NCBI GenBank assembly: GCA_031375105.1
Contig: JANMHJ010000002.1
Span: 1 to 64,000, forward strand
DNA length: 64,000 nt
From: JANMDU01 sp031375105
Lineage (GTDB): Bacteria; Pseudomonadota; Gammaproteobacteria; Burkholderiales; Burkholderiaceae_C
Direction: 5' to 3'
A program made the position numbers and the translations under genes. The notes beneath the pieces were generated by a model that worked only from the letters and a program-made list of their open reading frames with translations, ran no database searches and was not told where the DNA came from. Positions 24,695 through 30,975 of this stretch are shown one piece after another (positions within the stretch are counted from its first letter, which is position 1; each line of letters begins with the position of its first letter).

Positions 24695-25441
24695 TTAAGA
24701 AGCCGGTGTCGGCAAAGCTTGGGCAGCGGGTTTCTTGCGTTTGGCTTCGCGCTCTTGTGCATTGGCGCGGCGCTCGGCGGCGGCCTTCTCCCGCTGTGCG
24801 GCTTGCTGGCGGCTGCGCTCCATCTTGGCAGCATGGCCGGGTCGTTCGCCTACGGGTGTTTTGGCGGAGCGCTGAGCGCGGGCTGGGTTTTGTGGCAAGA
24901 GAGCCGCCTTAGGCGCAGCGCGGTCAGGTGCAAAAGCATTTGGTGCAATGGGTGCGCTTGCTGAGGCAGCTATCTTCGCCTCTCGGCTGATATCGCGCTG
25001 CGTGCGCTCTTCTTCGCGCTTACCTGAAGCCTCCAACGCTCGGCCACGACGCTCGGCCACATTCTGCTGCGCCTGGGGTGAATTGCGATCATCCACAGCA
25101 CGCAAGCGATCTGCGGCGGCGCGTTTGCGTTGCGTATCATTCAGCGCCACCTCTTGGCGCTTCAAATCACGCATTTTGTCGTTGTGTTGGTCACGCGCTT
25201 CGTTCAGGCAAGGCGTGACAGCCAGTTTTTGATAACAGGCTTGGCGCTGCTGCTCCAGCGTCTTCTTCAGTGCCCCGCGCTCGGCGCCAATGCGCTGGCG
25301 CTCTGCTTGCTCTTCAGATGCTGCGTTTTTAGGCTCATTTTGTGCTCTCGCCGTTGTATATCCTGTGCAGAGTGCTATGCAAATCATAGCAATATGAAAG
25401 CGCGAATGAACGAAAGAGCGAGCGAGTGAATGCAGCAACAT
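24695..25441 (-). CDS. Conserved hypothetical exported coiled-coil protein
   Basis: A 248-residue protein with a signal peptide whose core (HIAMICIALCTGYTTARAQ) is encoded by repeat copy 10. The mature protein is very rich in Arg, Ala, Gln and Glu, with long coiled-coil stretches (EEQAERQRIGAERGALKKTL, QREKAAAERRANAQ). One short conserved patch holds two cysteines: CYQKLAVTPCLNEARDQ. I recall similar genes in other Comamonadaceae but no function. It converges with the cupin gene, stops four bases apart. Confidence 0.7.
   Translation of the reverse strand: MLLHSLARSFVHSRFHIAMICIALCTGYTTARAQNEPKNAASEEQAERQRIGAERGALKKTLEQQRQACYQKLAVTPCLNEARDQHNDKMRDLKRQEVALNDTQRKRAAADRLRAVDDRNSPQAQQNVAERRGRALEASGKREEERTQRDISREAKIAASASAPIAPNAFAPDRAAPKAALLPQNPARAQRSAKTPVGERPGHAAKMERSRQQAAQREKAAAERRANAQEREAKRKKPAAQALPTPAS
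25344..25391 (+). repeat. Interspersed ATAGC repeat, copy 10 (orientation B), inside a signal peptide
   Basis: GCTCTCGCCGTTGTATATCC, TGTGCAGAGTGCTATGCAAA, TCATAGCA. Read on the minus strand in frame A1. Confidence 0.8.
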
Positions 25442-25452
25442 GGCTCAATGTA

Positions 25453-26550
25453 TCACGTCAATCGCGTATCCACAGTGCGCCGCTCCAGCGCCAAGAATTC
25501 AGCGCTCTGCATTTCATTCAAGCGCGAAGCCGTACGCGGAAATTCATGCGCCAGTGGCCCTTCGGTATAAAGCAACTCAGGCGCCACAGCCGCGCTCATG
25601 ATGAGCTTGCAGCGCCGGTCATACAGCACATCAATGAGCCAAGTAAAGCGCCGCGCCTCCGATGCGTTCTTCACAAACATCTGCGGCACATCCGACAGCA
25701 TCACGGTATGAAACTGCGTGGCCAGCTCCAGATAATCATTCTGGCTGCGCGGCCCGCCGCACAGCGTTTTGAAATCAAACCACACCACACCGCCCGCCTT
25801 GCGCCGCGCTTTGATTTCACGTGCTTCGATGGTGAGCACAGGGCTTTCATCGCGTGATTCGGCCAGCTCGGTAAACGCTTGGTTCATGGCCTGATCAGCC
25901 AATTCGCCCAGCGGCGTGTGATACATGGTGACTTTTTCCAACGTGCGGCGGCGGTAATCCGTGCCGTTGTCCACGCTAAGCACTTGCATCTCGGATTTAA
26001 GCAACTCAATCGCAGGCAAGATGCGGTCGCGGTGCAGGCCATTCGGATACAAGCCATCCGGATGAAAATTGCTCGTCGTCACCATACCCACGCCGTTTTT
26101 AAACAGCGCATCGAGCAGCCGATGCAAGATCATCGCATCGGTGATGTCAGCCACATGAAATTCGTCAAAGCAAATCAGCCGATAACGCTTAGAAATGCGC
26201 TTGCCCAGCTCATCCAGCGGATTGACTGTCCCTTGCAAATCCGCCAACTCGCGATGCACCTCACGCATGAACTCATGAAAATGCAAGCGCGTTTTTCGCT
26301 GCAAAGGCACGGCATTGAAAAAACAATCCATCAAAAAGCTCTTGCCCCGCCCCACGCCGCCAAACATGTACACGCCTTTGGGAATGTCGGGCCGATTGAT
26401 CAGCTTCTTAAACGCATTCGAGCGCTTCTCTTTGAAAGCCGCCCACTCATCCGCACACCGCTGCAAAGCCTCGACGGCTCTCAGCTGCGCCGGGTCGCTG
26501 GTGTAACCACGCTTTTTGAGCTCTTCTTCGTAGGCTTGGATGACTGACAT
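25453..26550 (-). CDS. zapE: Cell division ATPase ZapE (AFG1-like)
   Basis: A 365-residue AFG1/ZapE ATPase, which in E. coli acts on the FtsZ ring under stress. Walker A is GGVGRGKS, Walker B ICFDEFHV, with sensor MVTTSNFHPDGLY and FHEFMREVHREL typical of the family. Last gene of the 2-oxoglutarate dehydrogenase operon, a frequent arrangement in Burkholderiales. A long hairpin element separates it from lpdA. Confidence 0.93.
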   Translation of the reverse strand: MSVIQAYEEELKKRGYTSDPAQLRAVEALQRCADEWAAFKEKRSNAFKKLINRPDIPKGVYMFGGVGRGKSFLMDCFFNAVPLQRKTRLHFHEFMREVHRELADLQGTVNPLDELGKRISKRYRLICFDEFHVADITDAMILHRLLDALFKNGVGMVTTSNFHPDGLYPNGLHRDRILPAIELLKSEMQVLSVDNGTDYRRRTLEKVTMYHTPLGELADQAMNQAFTELAESRDESPVLTIEAREIKARRKAGGVVWFDFKTLCGGPRSQNDYLELATQFHTVMLSDVPQMFVKNASEARRFTWLIDVLYDRRCKLIMSAAVAPELLYTEGPLAHEFPRTASRLNEMQSAEFLALERRTVDTRLT

Positions 26551-26581
26551 GTTGTTGGCGCGGTGAGATTAAACATCCGGT

Positions 26582-26737
26582 GCGCGAAAGGCGCGAAAGT
26601 TGCGCGAAAGATGCGAAAAAGTCAGAAAAGAAATCCAAAAAAATGAAACTCTAAAATTAAAACACTTTGCGGAACAACCGATTCAACGGTTTTTCTTCAA
26701 AATTTTTGTCTTTCTTTTTCGCGTCTTTCGCGCCCGG
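26582..26737. repeat. Long hairpin element H1 (CGCGAAAGACGCG family)
   Basis: Left arm 26582-26621 (GCGCGAAAGGCGCG... GCGAAAAAG) pairs imperfectly with right arm 26714-26737 (CTTTTTCGCGTCTTTCGCG). The loop is A/T-rich. It lies in the lpdA-zapE gap, ending 18 bases before the lpdA stop. Confidence 0.8.
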
Positions 26738-26754
26738 AAATTTGAATTCAACTC

Positions 26755-28182
26755 CTAGAAATTCAGAGTCCGCTTGTCAACAGCCAACGCAGCTTCCTTC
26801 GTCGCCTCAGAGAGTGATGGATGCGCATGACAGATGCGAGCAATATCCTCGCTCGAAGCGCGGAATTCCATCGCCACCACGCATTCAGCGATCAGCTCAG
26901 AAGCAAACGGCCCAACGATATGCACGCCCAGAATTTCGTCCGTCACAGCATCCGCCAGCATCTTCACCATGCCCGTCGTATCACCCAAAGCCCGCGCACG
27001 GCCATTGGCCATGAAGGGGAAACTGCCAGAGCGATAAGCCCGGCCAGCGGCTTTGAGCTGCTGCTCATTTTGGCCAACCCATGCAATCTCAGGCGAGGTG
27101 TAAATCACCCAAGGCACGGTGTTGAAGTTCACATGCCCATGCTGCCCAGCGATGCGCTCAGCCACAGCCACGCCCTCTTCTTCGGCCTTGTGCGCCAGCA
27201 TCGGCCCGCGCACCACATCACCCACTGCCCACACATTGGGCAAATTGGTTTTGCAATCATCATCCACGACGACCATGCCGCGCTCATCGAGTTTCAAGCC
27301 CACAGCTTCGCCGTTCAATCCAATCGTATTTGCAGTGCGGCCAATCGAGATGATCAGCTTGTCTACCTCAAGTGTTTGAGCTTCGCCTTTGGCATTGGTG
27401 TAAGCAATGCTCACACCCTTCTTGCCATTCTTGATCTCGCCGACTTTCACGCCCAGCTCAATCTTCAGGCCTTGCTTGTCAAACGCCTTCTTGGCTTCCT
27501 TGGCAATCTGCTCATCGACAGCGCCAAGGAATGCGGGCAAACCTTCGAGCACGGTCACATCCGAGCCCAACCGACGCCACACCGAGCCCATCTCTAAGCC
27601 AATCACGCCTGAGCCAATCACGCCAAGCTTTTTCGGCACAGCAGGAATACGCAGCGCGCCGTCGTTGGACAAGATGTTTTCTTCATCAAACGGTGCGCCC
27701 GGCAGCGCCCTCGCATTCGAACCTGTCGCTACGATGATGTGCTTGCCAGAAATCACTTCACTACCCGTGCCCGCAACGTTAATGTCATACAGGCCATCCT
27801 TCGCCGCAACGAACGAACCACGACCATGGAAAAACGTCACTTTGTTTTTCTTAAACAAATACAAAATGCCATCATTGTTTTGCTTGACCACAGTATCTTT
27901 GCGCCCAAGCATCTTCGCGATGTCAATGGTGAGGTCTTTCAACCCAATCCCATGATCCGCAAAATGATGCCCCGCATGATCAAAATGCTCCGAGCTTTGC
28001 AGCAGCGCTTTAGAAGGAATGCAACCCACATTGGTACAAGTCCCCCCCGGAGCAGGCCCGCCTTTGGCATTCTTCCACTCATCAATACATGCCGTATTGA
28101 AGCCCAACTGCGCCGCGCGAATGGCAGCAATATAGCCACCGGGGCCACCACCGATGACGATCACGTCGAATTGTTTACTCAT
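26755..28182 (-). CDS. lpdA: Dihydrolipoyl dehydrogenase (E3)
   Basis: A 475-residue FAD enzyme that reoxidises dihydrolipoamide of the 2-oxoglutarate dehydrogenase complex. FAD site VIVIGGGPGGYIAAIRAAQL, redox pair Cys49/Cys54 in CTNVGC, NAD site VIGSGVIGLEMGSVWRRLG and base His in HAHPSLSEATKEA. Its ATG lies two bases after the stop of a 58-codon frame, and only a poor ribosome site precedes it. The good one (AAGGATAAAAA) now stands before a duplicated lpdA start 792 bases upstream. Confidence 0.96.
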   Translation of the reverse strand: MSKQFDVIVIGGGPGGYIAAIRAAQLGFNTACIDEWKNAKGGPAPGGTCTNVGCIPSKALLQSSEHFDHAGHHFADHGIGLKDLTIDIAKMLGRKDTVVKQNNDGILYLFKKNKVTFFHGRGSFVAAKDGLYDINVAGTGSEVISGKHIIVATGSNARALPGAPFDEENILSNDGALRIPAVPKKLGVIGSGVIGLEMGSVWRRLGSDVTVLEGLPAFLGAVDEQIAKEAKKAFDKQGLKIELGVKVGEIKNGKKGVSIAYTNAKGEAQTLEVDKLIISIGRTANTIGLNGEAVGLKLDERGMVVVDDDCKTNLPNVWAVGDVVRGPMLAHKAEEEGVAVAERIAGQHGHVNFNTVPWVIYTSPEIAWVGQNEQQLKAAGRAYRSGSFPFMANGRARALGDTTGMVKMLADAVTDEILGVHIVGPFASELIAECVVAMEFRASSEDIARICHAHPSLSEATKEAALAVDKRTLNF

Positions 28183-28186
28183 TTTT
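28146..28186. repeat. Direct repeat, lpdA-proximal copy
   Basis: Covers the first 12 lpdA codons and the bases just before the ATG. It matches 28938-28978 at 40 of 41 positions (one C/G difference). The pair flanks the zeta-kinase cassette. Confidence 0.9.
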
Positions 28187-28361
28187 AATTCACTTTCAAT
28201 TTCACAAGTTGACCGTTCTGCTGAACGATAAGAAAAGTATTGGTTTGACGCGCAATTTCTTGTGCACGTAAAAAGGCTCTCTCTAACGCAGCTGGTGCGT
28301 TACGCAAGTCAGGTGTTTTAGCCTCAGAGATAGGCTTGAGATTCGCAGTCGTCACACTCAT
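28185..28361 (-). CDS. Small protein, probable antitoxin of the zeta-type kinase
   Basis: A 58-residue frame whose ATG overlaps the kinase stop (ATGA), so translation is coupled. It starts MSVTTANLKPISEAK and ends ARQTNTFLIVQQNGQLVKLK. The C-terminal TNTxLIVxxNGxLVxL pattern resembles small proteins I recall beside COG4185 zeta-like kinases. It ends two bases before the lpdA ATG. The order toxin then antitoxin is less common. Role inferred. Confidence 0.6.
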   Translation of the reverse strand: MSVTTANLKPISEAKTPDLRNAPAALERAFLRAQEIARQTNTFLIVQQNGQLVKLKVN

Positions 28362-28912
28362 GCTCGTTCACTCCAATCCATCATTTTGTACGGACTTTGC
28401 GATGAATCGATCAAAGTCCACGCATCTACCAGCGGTTTGTAGACCTGCTCAAAAGAAACACGGCCTGAAACAAAACGCCTTTCAATCACATCCTGGGTAA
28501 TATTGTGCCCACCTTGCCTAACGCGCTGCGCCACTCGCTCAATGGCGAATTGTGCAGAAGGCAACGATAGGAAAAACAACTCAATCCGATAGCCAGCTTC
28601 TCGCCACTGCGGAATCATTCGCGCATAGCCTCGTCCGCTCAGCGTTGTCTCAAAAGCAAAACTTTCACCCGCAGCAGCATGCTTCGCAATCAATTCCAAC
28701 ATCAGCCGCCCAGCCGCAATCGCAGCTGATTCAGGCGCAAACGGCGAAATGCCAGCGGCAATCAAATCAGCATTAACAAAAATCGGACAACTTGCCTCCG
28801 AGGGCAAAAATTCCTTGGCAAAAGTCGTCTTGCCGGCTCCGTTAGGGCCAGCAAAGATGATGATTTTTTTGCTTTCAACCACAACAGAAATCAGCGACGA
28901 TTGACAGCGCAA
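28358..28912 (-). CDS. Zeta toxin-type P-loop kinase (COG4185-like)
   Basis: A kinase of up to 184 residues with Walker A FAGPNGAGKTTFAKEFL, the FVNADLIAAGISPF segment, AGRLMLELI and FAFETTLSGRGY, all typical of short zeta/UDP-GlcNAc-kinase-like proteins. The exact start is unclear: TTG 28912 lies within a decayed lpdA fragment, GTG 28882 is six bases after that fragment's stop and would suit re-initiation. It sits between odhB and lpdA, normally adjacent genes. Confidence 0.8.
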   Translation of the reverse strand: MRCQSSLISVVVESKKIIIFAGPNGAGKTTFAKEFLPSEASCPIFVNADLIAAGISPFAPESAAIAAGRLMLELIAKHAAAGESFAFETTLSGRGYARMIPQWREAGYRIELFFLSLPSAQFAIERVAQRVRQGGHNITQDVIERRFVSGRVSFEQVYKPLVDAWTLIDSSQSPYKMMDWSERA

Positions 28913-28974
28913 ATCGCTGCAATGTAGCAGTTGCGGTCACCACCGATGACGATGACGTCGAATTGTTTACTCAT
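28891..28974 (-). pseudogene. Duplicated 5' fragment of lpdA with intact start site
   Basis: ATG 28974, preceded by AAGGATAAAAA, encodes MSKQFDVIVIGGDRNCYIAA then ICAVNRR and a stop. The first 12 codons equal lpdA; later ones (YIAAICA against YIAAIRA) are diverged but in register. It is a decayed copy of the lpdA start standing directly before the zeta kinase. Confidence 0.8.
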
Positions 28975-28978
28975 TTTT
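28938..28978. repeat. Direct repeat, distal copy of the lpdA start
   Basis: Partner of 28146-28186, 792 bases apart, in the same orientation. Confidence 0.9.
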
Positions 28979-29479
28979 TATCCTTACCAATTTTCCATTG
29001 AAGCAGATGTCATTCCAACATGCACCTTCGCGTTTGGTTTGACTAAAAAACAGAAGCATTTGGCCAAATTTCTCCTTAGAGGTGCAAAAATAACCAAAAT
29101 CTCTAGTGAAAAATCCAACTCTAAAGCAACGATCCACTACTGGACGCGTTTCTAGTTCAGAGCTGAGAAGATTGCTACGAGGATCGTTCACTGACTCAAA
29201 CGAATGCTTGATAGATTCGTTGATTTTCTCTATGACATCCAAATCCAATGGTTTGATTGAAGTGGGCATAGATATTTTTTGATCATTAAACATACTCACT
29301 ATGTGATAGGAGCACGCTGTAGGAATACATCCAACAGAATAAGTGATTGTTGGTCTGTCTTTAGGCAATGAACGAGACTCGACATACTGGCCTTCTGGAA
29401 TCAAAGGAGCAACTCGTTCTTGGGCGTATAAATAACCAAAGCCGAGATAGACAAAAATTCCTAAAAGCAATTTAATCAT
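28967..29479 (-). CDS. Unknown exported six-cysteine protein
   Basis: A 170-residue protein with a signal peptide (MIKLLLGIFVYLGFGYLYAQ). The mature part holds six cysteines in three close pairs (GCIPTAC, RCFRVGFFTRDFGYFC, ACWNDIC), suggesting disulfides. Codons are clearly more A/T-rich than in odhB and lpdA. Its ATG overlaps the odhB stop (ATGA) and its own stop falls inside the duplicated lpdA start, so it appears locked into the operon. I do not recognise the family. Confidence 0.6.
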   Translation of the reverse strand: MIKLLLGIFVYLGFGYLYAQERVAPLIPEGQYVESRSLPKDRPTITYSVGCIPTACSYHIVSMFNDQKISMPTSIKPLDLDVIEKINESIKHSFESVNDPRSNLLSSELETRPVVDRCFRVGFFTRDFGYFCTSKEKFGQMLLFFSQTKREGACWNDICFNGKLVRIKNE

Positions 29480-30777
29480 CAGATATCAAACAACAACCGA
29501 GCAGGATCTTCCAGCGCTTCTTTCATCGCTACCAAGCCCAGCACAGCTTCGCGGCCGTCGATGATTCGGTGGTCGTAGCTCATGGCGAAGTAGTTCATGG
29601 GGCGGACAACGACGACACCGTTTTCGACCACGGCGCGGTCTTTGGTGGCGTGTACGCCGAGGATGGCAGACTGTGGAGGGTTGATGATGGGGGTGGACAT
29701 CATCGACCCGAAGGTGCCGCCATTGCTGATGGAGAAGGTGCCGCCGGTCATGTCGTCCATGCCCAACTTGCCTTCAGCTGCTTTTTTGCCGAATTCAGCG
29801 ATCTTTTTCTCGATGTCGGCAAAGCTCATTTGATCCGCATTACGCAAAATAGGGACGACGAGGCCGCGCGGGCTGCCCACTGCAATACCCACATCAAAAT
29901 AGCCGTGGTAAACAATATCGCTGCCATCGACCGAGGCGTTGAGCACAGGGAATTTTTTCAATGCATGTACTGCGGCTTTCACGAAGAAGCTCATGAAGCC
30001 AAGTTTGCAGCCATATTCTTTCTCAAACTTTTCTTGGAAGCGCTTGCGCATTTCCATCACGGGTGCCATGTTGACTTCGTTGAAGGTGGTGAGAATTGCG
30101 TTGCTGGATTGCGATTGCAGCAAACGCTCAGCCACACGCGCACGCAAGCGGCTCATGGGCACGCGCTGCTCGGGGCGACCAGCGAGTTGTGCGGCCAAGC
30201 TGCCGGCTGCGGGCGCAGCCACTTGCGCGAGCGCCGTAGTAGGCACACCCGTTGGGATATTTACAGAAATTGGGGCTGTAGCCGTTACATTACCTGCGTT
30301 AGATGCTTCTGAGTTAATAGCACCTAATACATCCCCCTTGGTCACGCGGCCATCTTTGCCAGAGCCAGCCACCGAGCCTGCAGCCAAGCTGTTGTCTGCC
30401 ATCAACTTGGCAGCCGATGGCATCGGCACGCCAGCCATCGCACCACCAGTTGCTGCGGGGGCAGCAACTGAAGCCGCAGCGGGCGCGGGAGCAGCAGCCG
30501 AAGCAGAAGCAACGGCAGGAGCTGCGCTTGCCTTGCCTGCGCTATCAATCTTGGCGATGACTTGACCCGAGACGACCATGCCGCCATCAGCCACCAAGAT
30601 TTCAGCCAACACACCCGCGCTGGGCGCAGGCACTTCGAGCACGACCTTGTCGGTTTCAATCTCGATCAAGATTTCATCAATAGCGATTGCATCGCCGGGT
30701 TTCTTTTTCCATTGCAACATGGTGGCTTCGGCCACAGATTCGGACAGTTGCGGGACTTTCACTTCTACGATTGCCAT
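29479..30777 (-). CDS. odhB: Dihydrolipoyllysine succinyltransferase (E2) of 2-oxoglutarate dehydrogenase
   Basis: A 432-residue protein: lipoyl domain (1-75) with the lipoylated lysine near 44 in EIETDKVVLEVP, an Ala-rich linker, peripheral-subunit binding domain (PSAAKLMADNSLAAGS, GRVTKGDVLGAI) and the catalytic domain ending MSYDHRIIDGREAV. ATG 30777 starts MAIVEVKVP as in the family. The second linker contains repeat copy 11, encoding AINSEASNAGNVTATAP, an in-frame insertion where sequence is free to vary. Confidence 0.95.
   Translation of the reverse strand: MAIVEVKVPQLSESVAEATMLQWKKKPGDAIAIDEILIEIETDKVVLEVPAPSAGVLAEILVADGGMVVSGQVIAKIDSAGKASAAPAVASASAAAPAPAAASVAAPAATGGAMAGVPMPSAAKLMADNSLAAGSVAGSGKDGRVTKGDVLGAINSEASNAGNVTATAPISVNIPTGVPTTALAQVAAPAAGSLAAQLAGRPEQRVPMSRLRARVAERLLQSQSSNAILTTFNEVNMAPVMEMRKRFQEKFEKEYGCKLGFMSFFVKAAVHALKKFPVLNASVDGSDIVYHGYFDVGIAVGSPRGLVVPILRNADQMSFADIEKKIAEFGKKAAEGKLGMDDMTGGTFSISNGGTFGSMMSTPIINPPQSAILGVHATKDRAVVENGVVVVRPMNYFAMSYDHRIIDGREAVLGLVAMKEALEDPARLLFDI
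30272..30322 (+). repeat. Interspersed ATAGC repeat, copy 11 (orientation B), inside odhB linker
   Basis: GGGGCTGTAGCCGTTACATT, ACCTGCGTTAGATGCTTCTG, AGTTAATAGCAC. Diverged but matching over its length; read on the minus strand in frame A1. Confidence 0.65.
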
Positions 30778-30813
30778 TTTTAATATTCCATCAGTATGAG
30801 AAAAAAATCCGGC

Positions 30814-30956
30814 GCGCGAAAGACGCAAAAGTTACGCGAAAGACGCGAAAAAGCAAGAAAAAATACAGGAAACCGAATTGATTTTGGTATTCAAAACGTC
30901 TGATTTCATTTTTGTATTCTTCCGCGTCTTTCGCGTAACTTTTGCGTCTTTCGCGC
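30814..30956. repeat. Long hairpin element H2 with perfect 34-bp arms
   Basis: Arms 30814-30847 and 30923-30956 are exact inverse complements made of CGCGAAAGACGC-type units. They are separated by 75 A/T-rich bases, in the gap between odhA and odhB. Confidence 0.9.
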
Positions 30957-30975
30957 CCGGAAACTTGTATCTAAA

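Noticed and set aside
26582..26737. H1 as a rho-independent terminator of lpdA
   Set aside because: The arms are long and A/T-flanked but no T run follows in the transcribed direction, and zapE downstream is normally in the operon.
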